From positions 4,694,001-4,758,000 of the forward strand of contig NZ_CP077091.1 in assembly GCF_014268595.2 (NCBI RefSeq): a DNA stretch of 64,000 nucleotides, written 5' to 3'. Each line of letters opens with the position of its first letter. Positions within the stretch are counted from its first letter, which is position 1. The stretch comes from Pseudomonas hamedanensis (GTDB taxonomy: Bacteria > Pseudomonadota > Gammaproteobacteria > Pseudomonadales > Pseudomonadaceae). Under the pieces are notes generated by a model. That model did not search any database, was not told where the DNA came from, and worked only from the letters and a program-made list of their open reading frames with translations. The translations under genes were made by a program, and so were the position numbers. Shown in pieces: positions 24,498 through 34,994 of the stretch.

Positions 24498-27400
24498 ATG
24501 TTCAGCCGTTTGAAGGACTTCCTTATCGCGTTGTGTACAGGTCTGTGCCTGAATGCCGGCGTGTCCGCCATGCCCGCCGCTTCGCCGGACTACGCGTTGC
24601 TCAGCCGATCGGTAGTCGAGACGTTGCCCGTCACGTTCGAACAGTCCCAGCGGCACTGGCTGCAAGCGCGCGGCGAACTGATACTGGGCACCTCCGCGCC
24701 GGATTACCCACCCTTTGACATGACCGCCAGCGGCAAGGATTACGAGGGTTTGACGGCCGACTACGCAGGGCTTGTCAGTCAGGCCACCGGACTGCCGGTG
24801 CGGGTCAAACGCTTCCCTTCCCGCGAGGCCGCGATTCGCGCGCTGCTCGATGGTCAGGTTGATCTGCTGGGCACCGCGAACGGCTACGAAGCGGGTAATG
24901 CCAATCTTGCGCTCTCGGTCCCCTATGCCATTGACCAACCCGTCCTCGTGACGCGCGAAGACGAAACCCGCCCGCTCAGCGAAGGCCTGGCGGGGTTGCG
25001 CCTGAGCATGGTCTATCACTATCTGCCGCTGCCTGAAGTCAAGGCGCTGTACCCTAAAGCGCTGATTACCTGCTACCCCTCTTATCAGAATGCCCTTAAT
25101 GCCGTGGCATTCGACCAGGCCGATGTCTTTCTCGGCGACACCCTGTCCACCCATTACATGATCAACAAGGGCTACCTCAACAACGTTCGCATGGCCAACT
25201 TCGGCAAGCAGGAGGCGCAGGGCTTCAGTTTCGCCGTGCGGCGCGACAACCCGCAACTGTTGAGCATTATCGATACCGTACTCAACGCCGTGCCGAGCGC
25301 CGAACGCGACAACATTGCCAAACGCTGGAACGCCGGCAGCGACCTGCTGCTTACCGACAAGAAACTGCAACTGACCCAACGCGAAGAACACTGGCTCAAG
25401 CAGCATCCGGTGGTCAGTGTGGTGGTGAACGAGGCATTCGCGCCGCTGACGTTCTTCGACAGCGATGGCAATTTTCGCGGCATCAGCGCCGACCTGCTCG
25501 AACTGATCCGGCTGCGCACCGGCCTGCGCTTCGACATCCGCCGCAGCCGTAACGACGCCGAAATGATCAAACAGATCGATAACCACCAAGTCGACCTGAT
25601 TGCGGCGCTGCTGCCCACCCCCGAGCGCGAGAAGACCCTCAACTTCAGCCGCCCGTACCTGGAAAACTCCTATGTTCTGTTGACCCGCAAAAGCGCCGAC
25701 GGACCGAGCAATCTGAATCAGCTCAAAGGCAGACAGGTGGCAATCGCCCAGGGCAATCCGATGGTCCAATACCTGCGCAGCGAGTACCCCGGCATTCGCC
25801 TGATCGAGACACCCGATACGTTCAGCGCGGTCTCGTTACTGGCGGAAAATCATGTCGACGGCGCCGTGAGTTCACTGGTGATTGCCAACTACTTCATTTC
25901 TTCACGGATCTTCGACCGGGCGTTGCAGATCACCACCACCATCGGCACCGGACAGGCAGCGTTTTCGCTGGTGACGGCACGGGACAGCACGGAGCTGGCG
26001 TCGATCATCAACAAGGCGCTGCTGAGCATTGCCCCGGAAGAGCTGGGGGTGATCAACGGGCGCTGGCGCGGCTATTCCACTGCCTCGCAGAATATCTGGC
26101 AAAACTACCAACGCCTCTTTTACCAAGTCATCGCCGCGGCGTGCCTGATATTGCTGCTGTTACTGGTGTGGAACGCTTATATGCGACATCAGATCAAACA
26201 GCGCCAGGCGGCCGAGCGCGCCCTCAACGACCAACTGGAATTCATGCGTTCTCTGCTCAACGGTACGCCGCATCCGATCTACGTACGTGATCGCGAAGGA
26301 CTATTACAGAGCTGTAACGACAGCTACCTCGAAGCATTCAACGCCAGACGCGAAGACGTCATCGGCAAAACCGTCGTTCAGGGCAGTCTGAGCAACGCGT
26401 TCGAAGCCCAGGCCTTCCATGCCGATTATCAACGAGTCGTCACCGAGGGCACCCCGCTGCTGCTCGACCGCCCGCTGCATATCGGCAACCGGCGGCTGAC
26501 GATCTATCACTGGATACTGCCCTACCGCGACTCCAGCGGCGAGGTCAAAGGCATTATCGGTGGCTGGATCGACATCAGCGAACGCCGCCAGTTGTGCGAG
26601 GACTTGCGCGCAGCCAAGGAGCAGGCCGATGAGGCCAATCGGGCGAAAAGCACATTCCTGGCAACCATGAGCCATGAAATCCGCACACCGATGAATGCAG
26701 TGATCGGCATGCTCGAACTGACGCTGCGGCGCATGGACCCACACTATCCGGATCGTGCCTCGATCGACACGGCCTATCAGTCGGCCAAGGATCTGCTGGG
26801 CTTGATCGGCGACATTCTCGACATTGCTCGCATCGAGTCCGGTCGCCTGAGCCTTTGCCCTGAATGGGTGAATCTGGGCGATACGGTGAAATCCGTTGCA
26901 AGAATCTTCGACGGGCTCGCCCGCCAGAAAAATCTTGCCTTGCAAGTCGTCTTCAACCCGCCGGACGTTGCCGTGGATGTGCAGATTGACCCACTGCGCT
27001 TCAAGCAAGTGCTGTCCAATCTGGTCAGCAATGCCATCAAATTTACCGATCACGGACACATCAGGATCACCCTGGACCTGATGAGTTCGAACACCCCCGG
27101 CCGCGCCCTGATGCAACTTAGCGTCCAGGACAGTGGCATCGGCATCAGTGCCGAAGACCAGCAACGTTTGTTCGAGCCTTTCGCCCAGGCAGAAAACGGC
27201 AATCGTCAGGCGAAGAGCGGTGCCGGGCTGGGGCTGGTCATCAGTCGCAACCTCTGCGAAATGATGGGCGGACAGTTGCAACTGAGCAGCCAGCCCGGCA
27301 TCGGTACGCAAGTCTGCGTGTCCCTGCCACTGAACACCGCGCCGGCGCAGATCATTGCACCCCGAACCGAGTCGGCGATCACGCCCGCGACGACGCCCCT

Positions 27401-28142
27401 GAGCGTACTGGTGGTGGACGACCATCCGGCAAACCGCTTGTTGATGTGCCAGCAGCTGGAATTCCTCGGCCATCGTTTCAGCATTGCCGAAGACGGCTGC
27501 AGCGGCCTCGAATTGTGGAAAAACGGCCAGTTCGATCTGGTGATTGTCGACTGCAACATGCCCTTGATGAACGGCTACGAGCTGACCCGCGCAATTCGTC
27601 AACAAGAGCTGCAGACACGCAGCCCACCCTGCACCGTGCTGGGTTTCACCGCGAACGCCCAACCCGAGGAAATACAACGCTGCAAGCAGGCCGGCATGAA
27701 CGACTGCCTGTTCAAACCACTGAGCCTGAGCCTGCTCAGCCAGTGGGTCGACGGCATCACGCCAACCGCAACGGCGCCGGTATTCAGCCTGGAGAATCTG
27801 CGCATGCTCACCGGCGGCAATCCTGCGCAGACGCGACGAATGCTGGTGGAGTTGCTCAAAAGCAGTCGTCTCGACCGCGAAGAGCTGCTCGCACTGTCAC
27901 CGCAGCATGATCGCGACGCGCTTGCCGTGGTCGCCCACAAGATCAAGGGGGCGGCGCGCATTGCCCAGGCCACACGCCTGATCGAATGTTGCGATGCGCT
28001 TGAACACGCCTGCATGCAAGGGGTGGCGACTGACGAGGTCGCCCGTCGATGCGAGGCAAGCAATCAGGCGATGCTGCAACTGGAGCAGGCGCTGCAGGCG
28101 CAATTGGCGTTGTTTGACCAAAGCACAATGTGCCGGCCTTAA
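24498..28142 (+). CDS. rocS2: BvgS-like hybrid sensor kinase with two periplasmic solute-binding domains (RocS2-like)
   Basis: Encodes about 1214 residues. After a signal-like hydrophobic N-terminus come two solute-binding (SBP_bac_3) domains, about 50-270 and 290-530. Then follow one membrane helix ([18 protein letters not shown]), a PAS domain (about 575-690), a kinase core with [11 protein letters not shown] (His near 728), a receiver with [14 protein letters not shown] (Asp near 1016) and a C-terminal Hpt domain with [11 protein letters not shown] (His near 1146). The full phosphorelay is intact. It should sense small ligands in the periplasm and pass phosphate to the RocA-like regulator and perhaps to others. 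A GTG at 24486, overlapping the regulator's stop, is an alternative start. Confidence 0.83.
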   Translation: MFSRLKDFLIALCTGLCLNAGVSAMPAASPDYALLSRSVVETLPVTFEQSQRHWLQARGELILGTSAPDYPPFDMTASGKDYEGLTADYAGLVSQATGLPVRVKRFPSREAAIRALLDGQVDLLGTANGYEAGNANLALSVPYAIDQPVLVTREDETRPLSEGLAGLRLSMVYHYLPLPEVKALYPKALITCYPSYQNALNAVAFDQADVFLGDTLSTHYMINKGYLNNVRMANFGKQEAQGFSFAVRRDNPQLLSIIDTVLNAVPSAERDNIAKRWNAGSDLLLTDKKLQLTQREEHWLKQHPVVSVVVNEAFAPLTFFDSDGNFRGISADLLELIRLRTGLRFDIRRSRNDAEMIKQIDNHQVDLIAALLPTPEREKTLNFSRPYLENSYVLLTRKSADGPSNLNQLKGRQVAIAQGNPMVQYLRSEYPGIRLIETPDTFSAVSLLAENHVDGAVSSLVIANYFISSRIFDRALQITTTIGTGQAAFSLVTARDSTELASIINKALLSIAPEELGVINGRWRGYSTASQNIWQNYQRLFYQVIAAACLILLLLLVWNAYMRHQIKQRQAAERALNDQLEFMRSLLNGTPHPIYVRDREGLLQSCNDSYLEAFNARREDVIGKTVVQGSLSNAFEAQAFHADYQRVVTEGTPLLLDRPLHIGNRRLTIYHWILPYRDSSGEVKGIIGGWIDISERRQLCEDLRAAKEQADEANRAKSTFLATMSHEIRTPMNAVIGMLELTLRRMDPHYPDRASIDTAYQSAKDLLGLIGDILDIARIESGRLSLCPEWVNLGDTVKSVARIFDGLARQKNLALQVVFNPPDVAVDVQIDPLRFKQVLSNLVSNAIKFTDHGHIRITLDLMSSNTPGRALMQLSVQDSGIGISAEDQQRLFEPFAQAENGNRQAKSGAGLGLVISRNLCEMMGGQLQLSSQPGIGTQVCVSLPLNTAPAQIIAPRTESAITPATTPLSVLVVDDHPANRLLMCQQLEFLGHRFSIAEDGCSGLELWKNGQFDLVIVDCNMPLMNGYELTRAIRQQELQTRSPPCTVLGFTANAQPEEIQRCKQAGMNDCLFKPLSLSLLSQWVDGITPTATAPVFSLENLRMLTGGNPAQTRRMLVELLKSSRLDREELLALSPQHDRDALAVVAHKIKGAARIAQATRLIECCDALEHACMQGVATDEVARRCEASNQAMLQLEQALQAQLALFDQSTMCRP

Positions 28143-28190
28143 CTATGCTTGAACGCTGAGCAGTGAGTTAAACGTCATGGAGTGTCTGAA

Positions 28191-31136
28191 ATGCCCAGCC
28201 CACTGCGCCCGGAGCAACGCCGGTTACCGCTGCACGTGCACATCAGCGTCATGTTCACGTTTTTGCTGTTGCTGACGGGCGTGGTGCTGGGGCTGTTCAA
28301 TTACCACCAGACCACGAAGATCATCCTGTCGAGCAGCGAAAAACTGTTCACCCGTATCGAGCAGGATGTACGCCTCGATCTACAGGCAACGTATCAACCG
28401 ATACGCCACCTGTTGAGCCTGCTCGCCGAGAACCCGGCGACTCAGGCCGAGCGCCTCGACCAACGCCTGCCACTGCTCAGGCCGTTCAGCCAATCACTCA
28501 CCGACAATCCGGATCTGGCCTCTTTGTATCTGGGTTATGCCAACGGCGACTTTTTCATGGTCCGCCCGCTGCGCAGCGCCGCCCTGAAATCCTTGCTCAA
28601 GGCCCCGGAAGCGGCGACTTACCAGGTCTGGAGCATCGAGCATGGCCCGCAGGGCGAAGTGCATTCGCAATCGTTGTTCTTCGATCAGGCGCTGGCGCCG
28701 ATCAGTCGCCGGGACAATCCGCAAGACCGCTACGACCCGCGCGAGCGAGCCTGGTTCACCGACGCCCGTCAGCAGACCGGGCAGATCACCACCGAGCCCT
28801 ATGTGTTTTTCTCCACCCATACGGTGGGGACCACCCTGGGCCGGCGCAGCGGCGAAAACGCCGTCATCGGCGCCGACCTGACACTGGCCGCGCTGTCGGC
28901 AACGCTGGATAAACATCGCGTCACCCCATCGACCGAAGTCGCCTTGTTCGATGCCGACGGCAATGCCGTGGCCTACCCCGACAGCAGCCGCTTGATCGTT
29001 GACGACCGCACCGCACGGCTGGCCCGGGTGACCGACCTGAGCCCGGCGCTGCACGCATTGCTGACCGGAAATCCCCAAGGCATGCGCCTGCATGCCGATG
29101 GCCGGCAATGGATCGTCGCCCGCAGCCATATTCAGGAGGGCGGACCGAAAGGCCTGCAGTTGGCGTTGCTGGTGCCGGAAGACGAGTTGCTGATCGATGC
29201 TTATCGGATGCGCTGGCAGGGCGCGCTGATCACCCTCGCCACCTTGCTGTTATGCCTGCCCCTGGGTTGGGTGATTTCGCGGATTCTGGTCAAGCCGTTG
29301 CACGCCCTGGTCAAGGAAGCCGACGCCATCCGCAGTTTCGACTTCAACTTCCCGCTGGCCCGGCGTTCGCCAGTGCTCGAAGTCGACCAGTTGAGCCTGT
29401 CGATGGCGCGGATGAAAGACACCCTGGGAAGTTTCTTTCGCATCACCGACAGCTTGTGCGCCGAGACCCGGTTCGCCCCTTTGCTGCAACGGGTCCTCTT
29501 CGAAACCGTGCAGATCGCTCAGGCGCAGGCAGGCCTGATCTACCTGCGCGAAAATGATGGCAATCGCATGGAGCCTTACGGGCTGGTGATCGAGGGGACG
29601 CCGCAAGCGCTGGAGGCGTTCGAAGTCGAGGGTCACGACTTGCACAAGAACAACGGCCCGGCATGGTTCGAACAGTTGGTCAGCGCCAACAACGTCGTCA
29701 GCCACCTGGGTTTCGATCAGGCCGGTGATCTGCAGAAAATCCTGCTGGCCATGGCAACCCCGAGAGTCCATCTGATCGGCATCCGTCTGCACAACCGCCA
29801 CAACGAAACCATTGGCCTGCTGGTGTTGCTGGTGGAAGACAGTGGCAGCGCGGCCGATCTGGAAAAGCTGCGGCCTGATCGCATCGCCTTCCTCCAGGCG
29901 GTTTCCGGCGCTGCCGCCGTGAGCATTGAAAGCCAACGCCTGCAAGCCAGACAGAAGCAATTGCTCGACGCGTTTATCCAATTGCTCGCCGGGGCCATCG
30001 ACGCAAAAAGCCCCTACACCGGCGGCCACTGTCAGCGCGTGCCGGAGCTGACCCTGATGCTTGCCCAGGCGGCCGCCGCCAGCCGCGACCCCGCCTTCAG
30101 CGCGTACCGGCCGAGCGAGGATGAATGGGAAGCCTTGCACATCGCCGCCTGGCTGCACGATTGCGGCAAGGTCACGACCCCGGAATATGTGGTCGACAAG
30201 GCCACCAAACTGGAGACCATCAACGACCGCATCCACGAGATCCGCACGCGTTTCGAAGTGCTCAAGCGCGATGCCTGGATCAGCTATTGGCAAGCGCTGG
30301 CGACGGGCGGTGACGAGGCAACACTGGCACGCCTGCGCGATGCCTCGCTGATGGCGCTGGACGACGACTTTACTTTTGTCGCGCGCTGTAACCTGGGCAG
30401 CGAGGCCATGGCCGAAGCGGATTTGCAGCGCCTTGACGAACTGGCCCAGCGTACCTGGACGCGCACCCTGGACGACCGCCTCGGTGTGTCATGGGAAGAA
30501 AACCGGCGTCAGGCGCGTACGTCTGCGCCGGTGCTTCCGGTCACGGAAAAGCTGTTGGCGGACAAACCCGAGCACCTGGTCGAGCGCGACCCAAGTGAGC
30601 TGATCCCCGAAGACAATCCCTGGGGTTTCAAGCTCGACGTGCCCCGCTACAAATACAATCGTGGCGAACTGTACAACCTGAGCATCGCCCGCGGCACGCT
30701 GACCCGCGAGGAGCGCTACATCATCAATCATCACATGGTGCAGACCATCATGATGCTCAGCCACTTGCCCTTCCCCGGGCATCTGGACAGCATTGCCGAG
30801 ATCGCCGGCGGCCATCACGAAAAAATGGACGGCACCGGTTACCCCAAACGCTTGAAGCGCGAAGACATGAGCCTGCCGGCCCGGATGATGGCGATTGCCG
30901 ACATTTTCGAGGCGCTGACGGCCGCCGATCGGCCCTACAAGAAAGCCAAGTCTTTGAGCGAGGCCCTGGGCATCATGGCCACCATGTGCCGCGAGGCCCA
31001 TATCGACGCCGACTTGTTTGGCCTGTTCATCAACGAGGGGGTGTACATGGCCTACGCCACGCGTTTTCTCGATCCGCAACAAATCGATGCCGTGGATCCG
31101 GCCAGCCTGTTGCACAAGGCTGGCCTCACGGCGTGA
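28191..31136 (+). CDS. Membrane HD-GYP cyclic-di-GMP phosphodiesterase with dCache, HAMP and GAF domains
   Basis: Encodes 981 residues: a membrane helix (about 17-38), a large periplasmic cache-type domain with a YDPRERAWFTDA signature, a second helix near 345, HAMP, GAF (about 410-580) and an HD-GYP domain. The HD motif is WLHDCGK (near 653) and the GYP motif HHEKMDGTGYPKR (near 880). Between them about 145 extra residues are inserted (about 690-835), compared with the usual short spacing. GGAG eight bases before the ATG at 28191 supports that start. It lies 48 bases after the RocS-like gene and may be co-transcribed with it. Confidence 0.87.
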   Translation: MPSPLRPEQRRLPLHVHISVMFTFLLLLTGVVLGLFNYHQTTKIILSSSEKLFTRIEQDVRLDLQATYQPIRHLLSLLAENPATQAERLDQRLPLLRPFSQSLTDNPDLASLYLGYANGDFFMVRPLRSAALKSLLKAPEAATYQVWSIEHGPQGEVHSQSLFFDQALAPISRRDNPQDRYDPRERAWFTDARQQTGQITTEPYVFFSTHTVGTTLGRRSGENAVIGADLTLAALSATLDKHRVTPSTEVALFDADGNAVAYPDSSRLIVDDRTARLARVTDLSPALHALLTGNPQGMRLHADGRQWIVARSHIQEGGPKGLQLALLVPEDELLIDAYRMRWQGALITLATLLLCLPLGWVISRILVKPLHALVKEADAIRSFDFNFPLARRSPVLEVDQLSLSMARMKDTLGSFFRITDSLCAETRFAPLLQRVLFETVQIAQAQAGLIYLRENDGNRMEPYGLVIEGTPQALEAFEVEGHDLHKNNGPAWFEQLVSANNVVSHLGFDQAGDLQKILLAMATPRVHLIGIRLHNRHNETIGLLVLLVEDSGSAADLEKLRPDRIAFLQAVSGAAAVSIESQRLQARQKQLLDAFIQLLAGAIDAKSPYTGGHCQRVPELTLMLAQAAAASRDPAFSAYRPSEDEWEALHIAAWLHDCGKVTTPEYVVDKATKLETINDRIHEIRTRFEVLKRDAWISYWQALATGGDEATLARLRDASLMALDDDFTFVARCNLGSEAMAEADLQRLDELAQRTWTRTLDDRLGVSWEENRRQARTSAPVLPVTEKLLADKPEHLVERDPSELIPEDNPWGFKLDVPRYKYNRGELYNLSIARGTLTREERYIINHHMVQTIMMLSHLPFPGHLDSIAEIAGGHHEKMDGTGYPKRLKREDMSLPARMMAIADIFEALTAADRPYKKAKSLSEALGIMATMCREAHIDADLFGLFINEGVYMAYATRFLDPQQIDAVDPASLLHKAGLTA

Positions 31137-31619
31137 TCAGCAATCGGTCAGACGCAGGAAGATCGCTGCCAAATGTTCGATACCGGCCTGGTCGTCGACA
31201 CCAAAACGGGCGAGCTTCGGGCTGTCCAGATCGAGAACGCCGATCAGGCGGCCGTCCTTGACCAACGGCACCACCAGTTCGCTGTTCGAGGCACTGTCGC
31301 AGGCAATATGACCGGGGAAGGCATGCACGTCCTCAACGCGTTGGGTCTGTCGACTGGCCGCTGCCGCGCCGCACACACCACGGCCGAACGGAATCCGTAC
31401 ACAGGCAATCTGACCCTGGAACGGACCGAGCACCAGCTCGTCATCGCGATTGAGATAAAAACCGGCCCAGTTCAGATCGTCGAGCTGGTTGAACAGGAAC
31501 GCCGAAAACTGCGCGGCATTGGCGATAAAATCGCGCTCGTCCGCCAGCAGCGATTCCAGTTGTGCGGCCAACATGCCGTAGCCTTCGAGGCCCTGGCCGC
31601 TCTGTTGCAAATCAATCAT
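31137..31619 (-). CDS. msrC: Free methionine-(R)-sulfoxide reductase (GAF type, MsrC)
   Basis: Encodes 160 residues of a stand-alone GAF domain. The three cysteines of fRMsr are present in IACVRIPFGRGVCG and HIACDSASNSE, the last being the expected catalytic one. It reduces free L-methionine-(R)-sulfoxide with thioredoxin. The ATG overlaps the stop of the upstream ATPase gene (ATGA), and GGAG lies eight bases before it. Its stop abuts the end of the converging HD-GYP gene with no gap. Confidence 0.88.
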   Translation of the reverse strand: MIDLQQSGQGLEGYGMLAAQLESLLADERDFIANAAQFSAFLFNQLDDLNWAGFYLNRDDELVLGPFQGQIACVRIPFGRGVCGAAAASRQTQRVEDVHAFPGHIACDSASNSELVVPLVKDGRLIGVLDLDSPKLARFGVDDQAGIEHLAAIFLRLTDC

Positions 31620-32506
31620 GCCTTGTGCTCCAACAATTTCAGTCCCACCCAGTATCGGGCGAATTGGTACGCGCAACGTCCGTTACGATTACCGCGGCCG
31701 GTGGCCCAGCGCACCGCAAGGATGTCCAGCGCTTCGTCGCGCTGCCAGCTCAAGCCGGCCCTGGCGGCCAACTGGCCGATCCAGTGTTCGACGACGTTGA
31801 GAAAATGCTCTTGGGTAAACGGGTAAAACGACAGCCACAGGCCGAAGCGGTCCGACAGCGCGATCTTGTCTTCCACCGCTTCGCTGGGGTGCAGTTCACC
31901 GTCGACGCGTTTCCAGTTTTCGTTATCGCTTTCTTTCTCTGGCACCAGGTGCCGGCGGTTGGACGTCGCGTACAGCAAGACGTTGTCCGGCGCCTGCTCC
32001 AGCGAGCCGTCGAGCACGCTTTTGAGGACGCGGTAGTCGCCTTCGCCGGACTCGAACGACAGGTCATCGCAAAACAGCACGAAACGCTGCGGCAGCTTGG
32101 CGATCTGCTCGACCACGCGCGGCAAATCGGCGAGATGATCGCGCTCGATCTCGATCAGGCGCAGGCCGGCCCCGGCGTGTTCAGCGAGCAACGCGCGCAC
32201 CAGCGAAGACTTGCCGGTGCCGCGCGAGCCCCACAGCAAGGCGTGATTGGCCGGCATGCCGTCAAGGAACTGTTGAGTATTGCGGCCCAATTGCTCCAGT
32301 TGACGATCGACGCCAATCAGGTCCGACAGGCGCATGTCGAGGCTGACTTCAAGCGGCAGCAAGTAACCGCTGCGCCCGTCACGCTGCCAGCGCGCCGCCA
32401 GGCACGTGTGCCAGTCAATGACGGGACGCGGGGCCGGCAACAGGGGTTCGATTCGCGCCAGAACCGACTCGGCGCGTTCAAGAAAAGCATTCAATCGGGA
32501 ATCCAC
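31616..32506 (-). CDS. AAA-type ATPase of the DUF815 family
   Basis: Encodes 296 residues. Walker A is LLWGSRGTGKSSLV (near 90-103), Walker B is RFVLFCDDLSF, and ATSNRRHLVPE is the sensor region typical of DUF815. The biochemical role of the family is unknown. The start is GTG at 32506 with GAGG seven bases upstream; a longer frame from 32557 lacks a site. It is coupled to the methionine sulfoxide reductase gene by a 4-base overlap, which hints at a repair-related job (inference). Confidence 0.82.
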   Translation of the reverse strand: MDSRLNAFLERAESVLARIEPLLPAPRPVIDWHTCLAARWQRDGRSGYLLPLEVSLDMRLSDLIGVDRQLEQLGRNTQQFLDGMPANHALLWGSRGTGKSSLVRALLAEHAGAGLRLIEIERDHLADLPRVVEQIAKLPQRFVLFCDDLSFESGEGDYRVLKSVLDGSLEQAPDNVLLYATSNRRHLVPEKESDNENWKRVDGELHPSEAVEDKIALSDRFGLWLSFYPFTQEHFLNVVEHWIGQLAARAGLSWQRDEALDILAVRWATGRGNRNGRCAYQFARYWVGLKLLEHKA

Positions 32507-32630
32507 GTCTTTTCCTCGGGCAGGTTCACAGTGATGATGACGATCCAGCGCCGACACACAGACCCCAATCCCCGCCTCGAGCCTTGTTACAAGGCGATTC
32601 GGGAACCTCGGTATCCATACATGATCGACT

Positions 32631-34994
32631 ATGCTTGAGCAGCGAAGGGAAACGGAAGTGGTTCAACACCCCATGGATATCAAATTCACCCACCGGCTGT
32701 CGTACAAGCAAGCCAGGCTTACCGTGCTGGTCGGGTTCATTCTGGGCACGCTGCTCAGCCTGCTGCAAATCGGTATCGATTATGCCAGCGAAGACGCGTC
32801 CATCAACCGGGAAATCCTCTCGTTGCTGGAAATCAGCCACAATCCGGCGTCACGCATTGCCTATAACATTGACGCCGAACTCGCCCAGGAACTCACCCTG
32901 GGCCTGCTGCGCTCGCCCGCGATCATTTCTGCACAGCTGACCGACAACAACGGCACGGTACTGGCCAACGTCAAACGACCGGAGCTGCAGAGCGGTTACC
33001 GGATGATCAGCGACTTTCTGTTCGGCGCCAAACGCCAGTTCGAAGACCGCTTGTACCTCGACCACTTGCCCAACGAGTCCCTCGGTGTCTTGAGCCTGGA
33101 AGTTGACACCTATGCCTTCGGCAGCCGCTTCCTGCGGCGGGCCGAAGTCACTTTGCTCAACGGTTTCGCCCGCAGCCTGCTCCTGACCGGGATTCTGCTG
33201 GCGCTGTTTTATGTGATGCTGACCAAACCGCTGGTACGGGTGATTCGGGAACTCAGCGGCCGCGATCCGCGCGCCGCGGTGCCGACCGTTCTGGAATGCC
33301 CGGCAGGGCACAGCAATGATGAAATCGGTGTCCTGGTCAAAGTCGCCAACCAGCAGTTCGAGAATATCGCGACCGAGATCCAGCAACGGCGCAATGCCGA
33401 AAACCGCTTGACCGACTACCTCGGTCAACTGGAAAACATCGTCTCGGCGCGCACCGCCGAACTCAAGGCGATCAACGCCCGGCTCAGTCAATCCAACGAG
33501 GAACTGGAAATCGCCCGCGGCACCGCGCTGGAAATGGCCGAAGCGCGCTCGGCATTCCTCGCCAACATGAGCCACGAGATCCGCACACCACTCAATGGCC
33601 TGCTGGGCATGATTGCACTGTCGCTCGACGGCCCGCTGAACGCCGAACAGCAGCAACAGCTGTCGATCGCGCACGACTCCGGCAAGGTGCTGGTAGAACT
33701 GCTCAACGATATTCTCGACCTGTCGAAGTTCGACGCCGGGCAACTGGAGCTTGAACATATTCCGTTCGACCTCGGCGCCTTGATCGAAGACACCGCCAAC
33801 CTGTTGTCGCAGAATGCCGCCCCCAGTGTCGAATTGAGCTGTCTGATCGATCCGCACTTTCCGGCGCTGGTGCTGGGCGATCCGACCCGGGTTCGCCAGA
33901 TCGTCAGCAATCTGTTGTCCAACGCGCTGAAATTCACCCGTTTCGGCCGGGTGGACGTGCGCCTGAGCACTTACCAGGAGGGCGTGCGCATCGAAGTCTG
34001 CGACACCGGCATCGGCATCGCCCAGGAAGCCCAGGTGAAAATTTTCCAGCCCTTCACCCAGGCCGGAGCCGGGATCACTCGCCAGTACGGCGGCACCGGA
34101 CTGGGCCTGGCGTTGACCTACAACCTCTGCGAAGCCATGCAGGGGCGCCTGACCATCAGTTCCGAGACCGGTTTCGGCAGTCAGTTCTGCGCCGAACTGC
34201 CGCTGCCCTGCCACACCCGGGCGCTGGCGCCTGCCCCGCTGCAGGGAAAAGTCCTGGCGATCACCGCGGCCAGCAGCGGCCTGGCCGAGTTGTTGAAGAG
34301 TTTGCTGCCGGTGTGGGGCCTCGAATATGAACAACGCACCATCGATGACTCGTTGCTGGGCCTCAAGCCTGACGTGCTGATCACTGATTGCCCGGAGTGC
34401 CTGTTCGGGCTGCGACCGACCATCGTCGCACCGATTCTCCTGGTGACCGCCTACGGCAGTTTCCTGCCCAGCGAAGAGGCGGCCGCCCTCGCCCCGTTGC
34501 AGCAACAGGCGCGACCGCTGGCGCGCAATGCGCTTTATCAGAATTTGCGCCGGACCCTGCAGCCAGACACCGCCACGACCGGCGATGCGCGCCTCGAGGC
34601 GGCACCCAGCGCGCGCCGCGCACGGGTCTTGCTGGTCGAAGACAACCCGGTCAATCAATTGGTGGCCAAGGGCATGCTGGGCAAGCTCGGCTGCGAGGTG
34701 GTGGTGGCCGCCCATGGTGTCGAGGCGCTGGATCAACTGGAAGTCCAGGCATTCGATCTGGTGTTGATGGACTGCAACATGCCGGTGATGGATGGCTACG
34801 AAGCCAGTCGGCAGATTCGTCAAAGCGGGCGCTGGCCGAACCTGCCGATTGTCGCCCTGACCGCCAACGCCATGTCCGAGGAGCGCGAGCGCTGCCGGGC
34901 CGCGGGCATGAGCGACTATCTGGCGAAACCGTTTCGCCGCGAAGAACTGGCAGCGCTGCTCGATCAGTGGATTGCGGCTACGCCAGCGCCTTGA
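32631..34994 (+). CDS. sagS: Hybrid sensor kinase SagS
   Basis: Encodes about 787 residues, the length remembered for SagS of P. aeruginosa. There is a membrane helix near 30-50, a periplasmic domain (about 50-180), a second helix near 185-200, a HAMP-like linker and a coiled coil. A kinase core with [11 protein letters not shown] (His near 318), an ATPase domain with DTGIGI and GGTGLGL, a degenerate receiver-like stretch and a true receiver (VEDNPVNQLVAKG, VLMDCNMPVMDG) follow. Gene order with ospR, gpx, msrB, aminotransferase and htpX supports SagS strongly. In P. aeruginosa it feeds HptB and BfiSR and drives the switch to biofilm and tolerance. Starts at 32658 (GTG) and 32673 (ATG) are alternatives. 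Confidence 0.85.
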   Translation: MLEQRRETEVVQHPMDIKFTHRLSYKQARLTVLVGFILGTLLSLLQIGIDYASEDASINREILSLLEISHNPASRIAYNIDAELAQELTLGLLRSPAIISAQLTDNNGTVLANVKRPELQSGYRMISDFLFGAKRQFEDRLYLDHLPNESLGVLSLEVDTYAFGSRFLRRAEVTLLNGFARSLLLTGILLALFYVMLTKPLVRVIRELSGRDPRAAVPTVLECPAGHSNDEIGVLVKVANQQFENIATEIQQRRNAENRLTDYLGQLENIVSARTAELKAINARLSQSNEELEIARGTALEMAEARSAFLANMSHEIRTPLNGLLGMIALSLDGPLNAEQQQQLSIAHDSGKVLVELLNDILDLSKFDAGQLELEHIPFDLGALIEDTANLLSQNAAPSVELSCLIDPHFPALVLGDPTRVRQIVSNLLSNALKFTRFGRVDVRLSTYQEGVRIEVCDTGIGIAQEAQVKIFQPFTQAGAGITRQYGGTGLGLALTYNLCEAMQGRLTISSETGFGSQFCAELPLPCHTRALAPAPLQGKVLAITAASSGLAELLKSLLPVWGLEYEQRTIDDSLLGLKPDVLITDCPECLFGLRPTIVAPILLVTAYGSFLPSEEAAALAPLQQQARPLARNALYQNLRRTLQPDTATTGDARLEAAPSARRARVLLVEDNPVNQLVAKGMLGKLGCEVVVAAHGVEALDQLEVQAFDLVLMDCNMPVMDGYEASRQIRQSGRWPNLPIVALTANAMSEERERCRAAGMSDYLAKPFRREELAALLDQWIAATPAP

